Below, in pieces: positions 26,021 to 35,227 of a DNA stretch of 64,000 nt (position 1 is its first letter; every line of letters starts with the position of its first letter). The notes below the pieces were generated by a model, which did no database searches, was not told the DNA's origin, and was given only the letters and a program-made list of their open reading frames with translations. Made by a program: the position numbers and the translations under genes. The stretch is from Fervidibacter canadensis. Its GTDB lineage: Bacteria > Armatimonadota > Fervidibacteria > Fervidibacterales > Fervidibacteraceae. Location of the stretch: assembly GCA_041446545.1 (NCBI GenBank), contig JBGOEJ010000004.1:1-64000 (forward strand), written 5' to 3'.

Positions 26021-27304
26021 TCAAGCCGTCTCCTGCTGCTGCCACCGTTCTCCTTCACTGAGCAACAAGGGCTTCTTGCGCATTCGGACGACTTCTTCGG
26101 TGATGACGCACTGGCGGATGCCTTCCAAAGAGGGCAACTCAAACATCACATCCAGCATGATTTCCTCAATGATGCTCTTGAGGGCGCGGGCACCTGTCTT
26201 GCGCCGCAATGCTTCTTCGGCGACGGCTTCCAAGGCTTCGGGTGTCACGATTAACTCCACCCCTTCTGCCGCCAGCAGTGCCTGATATTGCTTGATGAGG
26301 GCGTTTTTGGGTTGGGTGAGGATGCGCACCAGGTCATCTTTCGTCAATGGGTCTACGACGGCGATGACAGGGAGGCGCCCGATGAACTCAGGGATGAAGC
26401 CATACTTGAGCAGGTCTTCGGGCATCACATAGTTGAGCAAATTGCCCCGTTCCTCTTTGCTTTTTATGCGAGCGCCAAAGCCCATGCTGTTTTCCTTCAA
26501 GCGCGCCTCAATGATTTTGTCCAACCCGTCAAACGCCCCACCGCAAATGAACAGGATGCCCGTCGTGTCCAGTTGGATGAACTCTTGGTGAGGATGCTTG
26601 CGCCCGCCTTGCGGCGGGACATTGGCGACCGTGCCTTCCAAAATTTTCAGCAAGGCTTGTTGGACGCCTTCCCCCGACACATCGCGGGTGATGGACGGGT
26701 TGTCGGCGGACTTGCGGGCAATCTTGTCAATCTCGTCAATGTAGATGATGCCCCGCTTCGCCGCTTCCAAATCCCAATTTGCCGCCTGAATGAGCCGAAG
26801 CAAAATGTTCTCCACATCCTCGCCGACATAGCCTGCCTCCGTCAAACTCGTGGCGTCGGCGATGGCGAAGGGAACATCCAGCATTTTTGCCAGCGTCCGT
26901 GCCAACAGCGTTTTGCCCGAACCCGTCGGACCGATGAGCAAAATGTTGCTCTTTTCCACTTCCACACCGTCCGTCGGCATCTGGATGCGCTTGTAGTGGT
27001 TGTAGACGGCGACAGACAGGATTTTCTTGGCTCGCTCCTGCCCGACGACATACTGGTTCAAAAACTCGTAAATCTCGGCGGGCTTGGGCAACCGCAGCGG
27101 TCGGAAGGACGAAGACGGCGCCGCTTGCCGATAGCCTCGCCGTTCCGTCCCTGACAAGCCCAGCATGTCGTAACAGGTCTGCACGCAATCGGCGCAGATG
27201 TTCACGCCGCCTGGTCCCATGATCATGCTGGGCACTTCTTCCCGCCGCCGAAAGCAAAAGGAGCAGCGAGGGTTGCTTCGGTCTTCGCCGCCAAACAAAG
27301 GCAT
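26021..27304 (-). CDS. clpX: ClpX, ATP-binding subunit of ClpXP protease
   Basis: Unfoldase that delivers substrates to ClpP. The N-terminal zinc domain is CSFCFRR...CADCVQTC, followed by the AAA+ core with Walker A GPTGSGKTLLA near residue 125. YIDEIDKIARK is the Walker B motif, and GYVGEDVENILLR and GFIPEFIGRLP are typical ClpX segments. Start ATG 27304 after GGAGGCGAGAGGCG. The clpP gene lies 28 bases upstream on the same strand, so tig-clpP-clpX-lon read in one direction. Confidence 0.97.
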   Translation of the reverse strand: MPLFGGEDRSNPRCSFCFRRREEVPSMIMGPGGVNICADCVQTCYDMLGLSGTERRGYRQAAPSSSFRPLRLPKPAEIYEFLNQYVVGQERAKKILSVAVYNHYKRIQMPTDGVEVEKSNILLIGPTGSGKTLLARTLAKMLDVPFAIADATSLTEAGYVGEDVENILLRLIQAANWDLEAAKRGIIYIDEIDKIARKSADNPSITRDVSGEGVQQALLKILEGTVANVPPQGGRKHPHQEFIQLDTTGILFICGGAFDGLDKIIEARLKENSMGFGARIKSKEERGNLLNYVMPEDLLKYGFIPEFIGRLPVIAVVDPLTKDDLVRILTQPKNALIKQYQALLAAEGVELIVTPEALEAVAEEALRRKTGARALKSIIEEIMLDVMFELPSLEGIRQCVITEEVVRMRKKPLLLSEGERWQQQETA

Positions 27305-27332
27305 CGCCTCTCGCCTCCGTAGGGCTGAGCGC

Positions 27333-27917
27333 TTAATCGCTGCGCCGCTCTAAAACATGGTCTACCAAGCCATATTCCTGCGCCTCGTAAGCGTCCATGA
27401 AAAAGTCCCGTTCGGTGTCCCGCTCAATGCGCTCCAAAGGCTGTCCTGTGTGCTGGGCGAGGATGCGATTGATGGTGTTTTTCACCTTCAGGATTTCACG
27501 GGCATAAACTTCCACATCTGCCGCCTTCCCTTGAACGCCGCCCCAAGGTTGGTGAATCATGATGCGGGCATGAGGCAAGGCATAGCGTTTGCCTTTCGCC
27601 CCTGCCGCCAAAAGGACGGCAGCCATGCTGTAAGCGTGCCCGATGCAGTAAGTCGCCACATCGGGCTTGATGAACTGCATCGCATCGTAAATCGCCAAGC
27701 CCGCATCCACTGAACCGCCAGGGCTGTTGATGTAAAGGTCAATAGTCAAGTCAGGGTCTTCTTTTTCCAAAAAGAGCAGTTGCGCCACGACGACATTGGC
27801 GACTTGGTCGGTGATTTCGCCGCCCAAAAAGACGATGCGGTTTTTCAATAGGCGCGAATAGATGTCGTAAGCCCGTTCGCCCCTCGGCGTCTCCTCAATG
27901 ACCCAAGGGATGAGCAT
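27333..27917 (-). CDS. clpP: ClpP serine protease subunit
   Basis: A 194-residue peptidase ring subunit. The N-terminus PWVIEETPRGERAYDIYS is typical, INSPGGSVDAGLAIYD forms the oxyanion strand, Ser97 lies in GHAYSMAAVLL and His122 in ARIMIHQPWGG. No propeptide of note. AGGAGGCG precedes the ATG at 27917. It works with ClpX, encoded immediately downstream. The 110 bases to tig may carry a promoter, but I see no clear one. Confidence 0.97.
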   Translation of the reverse strand: MLIPWVIEETPRGERAYDIYSRLLKNRIVFLGGEITDQVANVVVAQLLFLEKEDPDLTIDLYINSPGGSVDAGLAIYDAMQFIKPDVATYCIGHAYSMAAVLLAAGAKGKRYALPHARIMIHQPWGGVQGKAADVEVYAREILKVKNTINRILAQHTGQPLERIERDTERDFFMDAYEAQEYGLVDHVLERRSD

Positions 27918-28026
27918 TCTCTTTCGCCTCCTTTTTGCCCGTCAACAATTTGGCACGACTTTAGCGACGATGGATTGCCAAGGTTTTGTCGGACGCCCCA
28001 GCGACTTGCTCCATTTGCGTAGCCTG

Positions 28027-29307
28027 TCATGCGCTTTCGCCTTCCTCGTTGCCTTCCTCCCATTGTGCCGTCGTTAGCACCAACTCCATCACCCGTTGCT
28101 CTAACAATTGATGGCGCAAGGATGCCAACTGCTCCTCATTCACTTCTTCTTCGCCCTGCACCATTTGAAGGACTTCCTCGTCGGTGACAACAATGCCTTC
28201 CCGCTCGGCGATGGCTTCCAAGATAAAGCGCAACTTCAAGGTTCGTTCGGCTTCTTGCCGAACTTCGTTGCGATACTCGTCCAGTGTTTTGCCCTGCGAC
28301 TGCAGCCATCGCTCCAAACTCATCCGCTGTTGCCGTAGCGAGGCTTCCGTTTCCGCAAGGAGTTGGTCGGTCAAGCGATTGATCAACGGTGTGGGCACAG
28401 TGACCGAGCAAGTTTGGAGGAGCGCCTCTTCGGCTTGCTGGCGTTCGGCGGTGCGAGCCGTTCGGCGCAATCGCACCTCCAATTCTCGGCGCAATTCTTC
28501 TTTCAGTGCCTCCACACTCCCCATCCCCAACTCCTGTCGCACCACTTCATCAGTCAGTTCGGGCAGGTGACGGCGCAAGACGGCTTCCACGACAAACCGC
28601 ACCCGCACCGTTTTGCCTGCCAATTCGGCATTCGGATAATCGGCAGGGTAAGGGTAGGTGAACTCGCCTTCGTCGCCCTTTTTGCGCCCGACCAACTGTT
28701 CAGGCAAAGGCGGCACCCAACCTTCTGCGCCTGCCGTGAAAGTGCCGCTTTGCCATTCCTCCCTCGGTTCTTCCCCTTCGCTAAGCACCTGATAGCGCAC
28801 CCGCACTCGGTCGTGAGGTTGCGCAGGTTCTTCCGTCGGTTCATAGCGGGCGAGGTCTTGGCGAACTTCTTCTAAGGCTTGTTGAAGCATCTCCTCAGTG
28901 ACGGCAACTTTCACCCGCTTGAGTTTTAAGCCCTTGTATTCGCCCAGTTGCACCTCAGGTTTTGTGATGACTTCAGCGACGAAGCGCAAGGGAGCGTTTT
29001 CGGCAAACTCCACATCCCGCCATTCAGGGACGACGACAGGTTGCAATGCCTTTTGCTCCATCGCCTCAGCGAGGGCATCAGGCAACAGGTCTTCCAGAAT
29101 CTGCCGACGGATTTGCTCTTCGCCGACCCAGCGCTTGATGATGCCGGGCGGGATGTGCCCAGGGCGAAAGCCGGGCACCCGCAGGGTGCGGCTCAACTGG
29201 CGGAAGAGACGCTCCGTCGCCCGCTTAACTTCTTCGGGCGCCACTTCAACGACCAGTTCCCAAACATTCGGCTCTTTCTCGTCGGCTTGCACTTTCGTCA
29301 ATTGCAT
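28027..29307 (-). CDS. tig: Trigger factor (ribosome-associated chaperone / PPIase)
   Basis: Three trigger-factor domains are visible. The N-terminal ribosome-binding domain begins MQLTKVQADEKEPN and contains the signature PGFRPGHIPPGIIKRW. The central PPIase domain has PHDRVRVRYQ and FTYPYPADYPNAELAGKTV. The C-terminal helical domain is rich in Glu and Arg. It binds nascent chains at the ribosome exit. Start ATG 29307, after GGTGACC; the frame continues upstream through the tRNA gene, which is not coding. The stop at 28027 is 110 bases before clpP. Confidence 0.95.
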   Translation of the reverse strand: MQLTKVQADEKEPNVWELVVEVAPEEVKRATERLFRQLSRTLRVPGFRPGHIPPGIIKRWVGEEQIRRQILEDLLPDALAEAMEQKALQPVVVPEWRDVEFAENAPLRFVAEVITKPEVQLGEYKGLKLKRVKVAVTEEMLQQALEEVRQDLARYEPTEEPAQPHDRVRVRYQVLSEGEEPREEWQSGTFTAGAEGWVPPLPEQLVGRKKGDEGEFTYPYPADYPNAELAGKTVRVRFVVEAVLRRHLPELTDEVVRQELGMGSVEALKEELRRELEVRLRRTARTAERQQAEEALLQTCSVTVPTPLINRLTDQLLAETEASLRQQRMSLERWLQSQGKTLDEYRNEVRQEAERTLKLRFILEAIAEREGIVVTDEEVLQMVQGEEEVNEEQLASLRHQLLEQRVMELVLTTAQWEEGNEEGESA

Positions 29308-29384
29308 CCCCTTGGTCACCTCGTCAAAGACGCCTTGTCTCCCACATCGGGAAGGAGGGAAGCGGTGGCGGTCAAAAAAAATTT

Positions 29385-29459
29385 TGGAGCGGGCGACGGG
29401 ATTTGAACCCGCGACCCTCGGCTCGGGAAGCCGATGCTCTGCCCCTGAGCTACGCCCGC
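29385..29459 (-). tRNA. tRNA-Gly (anticodon CCC)
   Basis: A complete cloverleaf on the minus strand. Acceptor stem GCGGGCG pairs with CGCCCGC, D-arm GCTCAGGGGCAGAGC, anticodon stem TCGGC/GCCGA with loop TTCCCGA, T-arm GCGGG-TTCAAAT-CCCGT, discriminator T and an encoded CCA. 75 bases. It lies between tig and the large cytochrome gene. Confidence 0.96.
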
Positions 29460-29634
29460 TTGGCGCAAAAAAGTTTGCCAAACCGTCGCCGACCCGTCAA
29501 GCGCCCCTGCCATTTTCGCGGCATTGTCGCGGCTAATAGCCACCCCAACAGAAGGTCGGAGGGAGCATCGGCTTCTCAGCGAAGGCGAAAGAAGCGTCAG
29601 GTTGCTTCTCCTTGCACACTCAGCGCCCCTCCCC

Positions 29635-29663
29635 TTGACACCCTAACTTGTCCTTGCTACTTT
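29635..29663 (+). promoter_or_regulatory. Promoter of the large cytochrome-like gene
   Basis: A perfect TTGACA (29635-29640), a 17-base spacer and a weak -10 TACTTT (29658-29663). The start codon is about 50 bases downstream. The 250 bases between the tRNA and this gene hold nothing else I recognise. Confidence 0.5.
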
Positions 29664-29713
29664 TTTGGCACGAACGAACACCGTCAGCGACGGGCAAAGG
29701 AGCGTGAGCGGCG

Positions 29714-32700
29714 ATGAAGGCGTCGCACTCATTGAAAGCCCTGCGGCGAGCGACCGTCGGGTTGGTGGCGTGTTGGGCAGTAGCGTTGATGGCTTTCGCC
29801 GTTCGTCTCCCCGCAGAGACCCCTCTCAAATCTCCCGACCGCCTCTTCAAGCCGCTGCGCCTTGACAAGACTGCTACCCTCACCATCCCCGCTGGCGTCA
29901 CCTATATCCCGTTGCAACTGCGGAAGGATGAAAGCCTTTACAGCCTGACGGTCAGTGCCACTGACGCCAGTTTGCTTCCCGACATGGCGCAAGTGACGGT
30001 CGCTATCGTCGCTGACGGCAAACCCATCGCCCAAAAATCCCTGCACCTTGCCGACCCTGATTGGTATTGCGTCTTTCGTGCCGACCCGAAGAAGGGTGCG
30101 ATGTTGGTCGTGGACAGCAAAGTAGCGACTTCCTTCCGTCTCACTTTGCTGCCCTTGAAAGTTTCAGGCGATAGTGGCGTGGTCTTAGAAGCCGAGCCCA
30201 ACGATGATTGGCGGCACGCCCAGCCCGTGCCATTGGGTGCGACGGTCATTGGCACTGCTGACGACCGTCCCTACTTCATCGCCCCCGACATGGACGAAGG
30301 GAAAGCGTTGCAAACGGGTGTGGACTGGTTCAAAGTGGAGCAACCCGACGAAGCCCCCAAACTCGTCCACTTCAACCTTGACATCCTTGACCGCGATGTG
30401 CCTGCCAACATCACCGTCTACACCCTCAACGAGAAAGGCGAACTGGTGCCTTACACCGAAGGCTACGACCCCGTTTCGGGTCCCCACGAAGCGCAAGTCG
30501 GTCCGCCCGTGCGGGTGAACGGCGTGGAACTCAATAGCGCCAACAAATTTACGACCCGCGTCTTGCGCAAGGGCACTTACTTCGTCAAGGTGGAAGCCAA
30601 CCATCCCGCTTATCGCCTGCGGATGACGGTCTACGAGCCGCCCCCTTACTTGCGGGAGGAAAATGCCGACCTTGGGCAAATTGCGGCGGCTGCCCGCAAA
30701 GCCATTTCGGTGGCGATGAACTACCTCGTGGCGGCGGGCGATTCATGGTTCGCTAATACGCCCCGCTCAGGCACTGTCGCTCGGCGAGACCGACAGGTGC
30801 ACAACGAGACCGTCGTCTGCACGGCTTGCCATCCCTCGCAGTTCAGCACGAAGGGAACGATGTGGGCAAACCGCAACGGCTATCCCGTTCGTGAGCGGGA
30901 AGCCCTTCGTTTTTTGGCGGAGCGCCTTTACAATGCCCCCCGTCCCTTCTACTTGCCCGGCTCCGTTTGGGTGCGCTTCATCGGCGCCGATGCCCATGTC
31001 CTCAGCCAAATGGCGCTTATCCTGCGGGAGTATGAGCGGATGACAGGAGAGCAACGCCCCGATTACTTTGCCCAACAAGCCGTCTATGTGCGCGCCTTTT
31101 ATCAACGGGACAAGTTGCCTCCCGATGGGACGGGCAACAACGAGCAAAACCCGCCCACTTTGTCCAGTTACGAGACGGCGTGGATGGCGTGGCAGTTGCT
31201 GAAGAAAGTCGGCGACGAGCAGACGGCGGCGCATGTGGAGAAACTGGCGGTCAACGCAGGCGACGAGAGCGTTCAAACGCTGGACGATTTATGCTGGCAA
31301 ACGATTTTCCTCTGCGAAGTCGGGCGGACAAAGTATGCCGACCGCATCGCCGCCAATGTGGCGCGCATCAAAAGGGAGCAGAAACCCGACGGCAGTTGGT
31401 CTTATCGCTTCAATGACAAGCCCGCTGAGTTTGCGACGGCGACGGCGCTTTTCGCTTTGGCGAAAGCGGGCTTGACAATTGATGACCCTTCTGTCCGCAA
31501 GGGCGTCGTTTACCTGCTGACGCACCAAAAGCCTTTTGGCGCTTGGAACACCGACGGTCAGCCCTACGAAGCCTTCAACACGCCCTTCAAGGAGACGCAA
31601 CTGACGCTGATGGCGCTTTCGGAGTTGTTCCCCAACAAGCCACCCGCAAAGGGTTGGACGGACGGCAAGCAACCCAGCCGCCTTCGCACCGATAGCGTGG
31701 ACGCTGCCCTCGCCGATATGGTCGCCCTTTGGGACAAGCCGACGCCGACCGTGTTGAAGCAATTGCGACAGTTGGCGCAAGCGAAAGAGCCGTTGGTGCG
31801 TTGGGAAGCCATCAACGCCCTTTGTCGCCTCGCTGACGAAGGGAGCGTGGAGATTTTTGCCAAGGCGCTTAGCGATGACACCCTGATGGTGCGGCGAGCC
31901 GCCGCTCAAGCCCTTCGGGAAGTCATCACCCGCCATCTGGGCTCACCCGCCGCCCGCAAAGCCATCGCGGCATTGGACGAAGCGATGCGCTCGCTTGATG
32001 TGAAAGTGCGACGGGCAGCCTTGCGGGCTGTCCATCAACATTTCCGCTGGTTGGCTCGTTCGCCCGAACTAACAGAGCGGGTGCTCGCTTTGGCATCCCG
32101 TGATCCTGACCCCATCACGCGCCTGCAAGCCGTTCAGGCGCTTTCGCAATGGTGGGTCTGGAACGATAGTTTCGCCGTGCGGGCACGCATCTTAGATGTC
32201 GTGCTTGACGGTTTAGCCGATGAGCGAGCCGACCCGCGTGTCCTGTGGGCGCTGCGAGAGACCCTCTACAACATCTGCGACGAAGATGTCCAGTATGTCT
32301 ACGCCTTCTGGGTGCCTGAACTGCCCCGCGAGGAAGACCGAAAAGCAGCGCTGGCTTATTTTGAGCGGTTGATGACATTGCAAGCCCAAAAGATGGCACG
32401 GGTGCTGGAAAGCGGCACGCCTTTCCAGAAACGCCAACTGCTCATCGCCTTGACGGAGTTTCCCATCGTGCGGGCTTTTAACCCAAGAGACCAAATTGAG
32501 CGCAACTTTTATCGCATCGGCAACGACTTGGACGCCATTGACTTTCGCGGCGCTGCCGCTGACATCCTTGAGCCCGTCATCGTGAAGTTGCTGAACGACC
32601 CCGACCCGTTCGTGCGGGCGCGGGCGTTGGTGCTGACGAGTTACCTTCGGTCAGCGGACGGGCGACCCCGCATCGCCAACGCCATCGTTCAACGCTTCGC

Positions 32701-33850
32701 TGACCCCGATGCGGAAGTGCGGCTGTTGGCATTGCAAGCCCACAAGTTGTTCCCCTTCGGTGGCAACCATGTGCAATATGGCATTGACCCTCGCCGCTAC
32801 CCGACAGCGCCCAACTATGACGACGAGACGCTCCCATCGCTGCTCGGTTTGCTGGACGGAGCGGCGACGCGTTCAGGCGCGCCTGTCAGCGAAGTGCGGG
32901 CGAACACCTTGCGCGTCCTTGCGGAATTCGGCGACCGCTTGAAGGCTCACTCCGACATCGCTCAAACCGTCAAGACCCTTGCCCGTGACCGCGACCCACA
33001 AGTTCGGGCGGCGGCGTTGGAAGTGGCGCGCTACCTGCCGTCGCTTCATAGCGACCCCGATTTCCTCGCCGCCGTCGTGGAGGCGTTGAAGTTGCCTGAT
33101 GCAGGCAATCCCGCCCGCCGTGCCGCCGTCAAACTGGCGATCTCTGTTGACGCCATCGGACATACGGAAGTCGTCTCGCAAGCGTTGGATCGCCTCTTGC
33201 AGAGCCAGCGCAAGGAAGACATCGCCGATTTGCTCGCCTTCGTCCGCAACGAACCTGCCGTCCGCGACGATGTGCGGTTGGTGCCGTTGCTGGAAAATGC
33301 CTTGACCGTCCCTGACGGCGATTTTCGGACGCAAGCATTGGCACTCCTTCGCCAAAGCAAAGTTCACGCCAACAATCCCGCCTTGCGGCTGACTTTGCAA
33401 CAACTTGCCCGCAACGCCGATGACGGCACGAAGCAGGTGATTCAGCAACTTTTAGACGGTCAAGCCACCAAGCGTGACCCTGCAAAGGCGTTGGACTTTG
33501 AGTATTTCCGTGTGCGGGTGCAACCCTTGTTGGCGGTCGTCGGTGGCGATGGACGCTCTTGCTTCAGTTGCCACGCTAATCAGTCAGTCTTCAACCTTCG
33601 CCCACCCGATGCCAGCGGTAACTTCCCTGAAGAAGTTTCCCGCCACAATTTCCGCTCTATGTTGCGGGTCATTGACTTGGAGCAACCCGAAAACAGCCTC
33701 GTGCTCAAAAAGCCGACGATGGAAGTGCCCCACTGCGGCGGCAAGCGTTGGGATGGGCGAGACCATCCCGCCTACCAAGCCATCCTGCTCTGGCTCAACG
33801 GCGCCAAAGTCAAGCAAGGTGAAGCCTTAGGCAAGCAGGAAAACTTGTGA
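29714..33850 (+). CDS. Large secreted HEAT-repeat protein with two c-type heme (CxxCH) motifs
   Basis: 1378 residues with a signal peptide (VGLVACWAVALMAFA). Residues up to about 310 are beta-rich carbohydrate-binding-like sheets. The first heme motif VCTACHPSQF is near residue 368, in an alpha/alpha-barrel of the terpenoid-cyclase/prenyltransferase type (LSSYETAWMAWQLLKK, KREQKPDGSWSYRF) up to about 640. Many HEAT-type repeats follow (WEAINALCRLADEG, DPFVRARALVLTSYL, DPQVRAAALEVARYL). A C-terminal heme motif CFSCHANQ is near 1281. Similar combined proteins occur in Planctomycetes-like bacteria in electron transfer or sensing roles. It would need the Ccm system encoded in the window. The function is unknown, and the two heme motifs could also be structural. 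Confidence 0.8.
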   Translation: MKASHSLKALRRATVGLVACWAVALMAFAVRLPAETPLKSPDRLFKPLRLDKTATLTIPAGVTYIPLQLRKDESLYSLTVSATDASLLPDMAQVTVAIVADGKPIAQKSLHLADPDWYCVFRADPKKGAMLVVDSKVATSFRLTLLPLKVSGDSGVVLEAEPNDDWRHAQPVPLGATVIGTADDRPYFIAPDMDEGKALQTGVDWFKVEQPDEAPKLVHFNLDILDRDVPANITVYTLNEKGELVPYTEGYDPVSGPHEAQVGPPVRVNGVELNSANKFTTRVLRKGTYFVKVEANHPAYRLRMTVYEPPPYLREENADLGQIAAAARKAISVAMNYLVAAGDSWFANTPRSGTVARRDRQVHNETVVCTACHPSQFSTKGTMWANRNGYPVREREALRFLAERLYNAPRPFYLPGSVWVRFIGADAHVLSQMALILREYERMTGEQRPDYFAQQAVYVRAFYQRDKLPPDGTGNNEQNPPTLSSYETAWMAWQLLKKVGDEQTAAHVEKLAVNAGDESVQTLDDLCWQTIFLCEVGRTKYADRIAANVARIKREQKPDGSWSYRFNDKPAEFATATALFALAKAGLTIDDPSVRKGVVYLLTHQKPFGAWNTDGQPYEAFNTPFKETQLTLMALSELFPNKPPAKGWTDGKQPSRLRTDSVDAALADMVALWDKPTPTVLKQLRQLAQAKEPLVRWEAINALCRLADEGSVEIFAKALSDDTLMVRRAAAQALREVITRHLGSPAARKAIAALDEAMRSLDVKVRRAALRAVHQHFRWLARSPELTERVLALASRDPDPITRLQAVQALSQWWVWNDSFAVRARILDVVLDGLADERADPRVLWALRETLYNICDEDVQYVYAFWVPELPREEDRKAALAYFERLMTLQAQKMARVLESGTPFQKRQLLIALTEFPIVRAFNPRDQIERNFYRIGNDLDAIDFRGAAADILEPVIVKLLNDPDPFVRARALVLTSYLRSADGRPRIANAIVQRFADPDAEVRLLALQAHKLFPFGGNHVQYGIDPRRYPTAPNYDDETLPSLLGLLDGAATRSGAPVSEVRANTLRVLAEFGDRLKAHSDIAQTVKTLARDRDPQVRAAALEVARYLPSLHSDPDFLAAVVEALKLPDAGNPARRAAVKLAISVDAIGHTEVVSQALDRLLQSQRKEDIADLLAFVRNEPAVRDDVRLVPLLENALTVPDGDFRTQALALLRQSKVHANNPALRLTLQQLARNADDGTKQVIQQLLDGQATKRDPAKALDFEYFRVRVQPLLAVVGGDGRSCFSCHANQSVFNLRPPDASGNFPEEVSRHNFRSMLRVIDLEQPENSLVLKKPTMEVPHCGGKRWDGRDHPAYQAILLWLNGAKVKQGEALGKQENL

Positions 33851-34001
33851 GGTGTCGGGACGGCGCCAGACACAAACAAAATTCAACCCCGACGGGACGC
33901 CGACCGATGGCAACGAGCCGTTCGGAGGGGTGTCCCCTGTCATATACCGATGTTTGGGTGCGACCGATTTTTCAGCGGTTCAGAGAAGTCCTTTGAGATT
34001 T

Positions 34002-35116
34002 TCATTGCACGGTGATGGTGCCTCGCATAGTGGGATGGAAGGTGCAATGGTAGGGGAAATTGCCTGCCGTCCTGAACAAAAGGACGGCAAATTGCCCCTG
34101 GGAAAGCGCCCCTGTATCAAAGGCGTTGGTGTCAGAGGTCACCGTGTGGTCAACGCTGTCTTCGTTGGTGAAGATCACCGCCGTCCCCGCTTTGACCGTC
34201 AAGTTGGCGGGATTAAAGGCAAAGTTGCGGATAGTAACCCGAGCCGCTGGGGAAATTTGCCCCCGGATTTCGCCAGCGGGATGGGCTTGGGTATGGAAGT
34301 TGATGTAAGCGTTCCCGCTCAAGAGGGCGTTTATGGCGTCATCAAAGGTGTTGATGCCTTGGGCTGGTTGTGCCTGAAGGTTCGCAACGGTCAAAGTCTG
34401 GCTGGTAGCGGCGGGGTTCAACGGGAAGATGATGGAGCCTGCTTGCCCCACGGCTCCGACATGGATGTGGGCAGCCGTGACATTCTGCAGTCCCGTCGTC
34501 CTGACGAGGACGGTGATTTGGTCTTGGGTGTTGTTAAGTTGCACGATGGCGGAGCCAGTGGCATTAGTCTGGACAGGGTTGGGGGCTTCTTGGTCGCCCG
34601 TTAGTTGAGCCGCCAGCGTGACAGGACCGACTTGCCCTCGGATTTCACCGGCAGGGTTAGTTTGGGTGTGGAAATTGATGTAGGCGTTCCCGCTTAAAAG
34701 CGCATTAACGACATCATCAAAAGTCAAGCCAGCACCGACAGAGACTTGACCTTTGACTAAGGTTTTGCTCCCACTGGCAGGGTTATCTTGCTGCGGGTTA
34801 AAAAAGCCGATGGCAGGAGGGGTTGCATCCAAAAGCCCACCGACATGGATATGGGCAGCCGTGACATTCTGCAGCCCGTTGGTTTGCCAATCTACCCTGA
34901 TGGTGGAGCGGTCGGCACTGATGTGGACAGTGGCTGTGCCTGAGGCATTGGTCGTCACGGGATTAGGGCGCTCTTGACTACCCCGTAAGATAGCTCGCAA
35001 GAGACCGTTTCCTGTCCGCTAGAAGGACCGCTGACAGGTCCGCCACCGCCGCCACAGCCGAGACAAAGGGCGAAAAATCCGACAAGGACGACACCGCCAA
35101 ACAAGCGCCCCATCAT
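34002..35116 (-). CDS. CHRD-domain lipoprotein with plastocyanin-like copper domain; apparent frameshift near 35001
   Basis: The ATG at 35116 follows GGAGGAGGG and begins a lipoprotein signal peptide with lipobox LCLGCGGGG. That frame ends soon after residue 50. From 35000 onward the neighbouring frame encodes two CHRD domains (each with TAAHIHVG, ALLSGNAYINFHTQ, PAGEIRGQ) and a cupredoxin domain. Inserting one base between 35000 and 35001 would join them as QETVSLRAILRGSQERPNP, a normal CHRD beginning. The copper site is intact: His in VDHTVTSD, and Cys, His and Met in YHCTFHPTMRGTI. Such proteins are extracytoplasmic blue-copper electron carriers. Either the gene is a pseudogene or the assembly lost a base. 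Confidence 0.75.
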
Positions 35117-35227
35117 ACGCACCCTCCTCCTTGTCAGAAGAATTGCCTTCCCATGGGGGAAGACCCATTCCCCTCAACGCAGATTGAGATGGCAGAGGTT
35201 CCCGAAAGGGAAGGTCAGTGGCAACGG

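Noticed and set aside
28027..29481. Trigger factor frame extending to 29481
   Set aside because: The extension runs through the tRNA-Gly gene on the same strand; the conserved start MQLTKV is at 29307.
33852..34604. Plus-strand frame of 250 residues
   Set aside because: It is the antisense shadow of the CHRD/copper protein, with no recognisable domain and no ribosome site.
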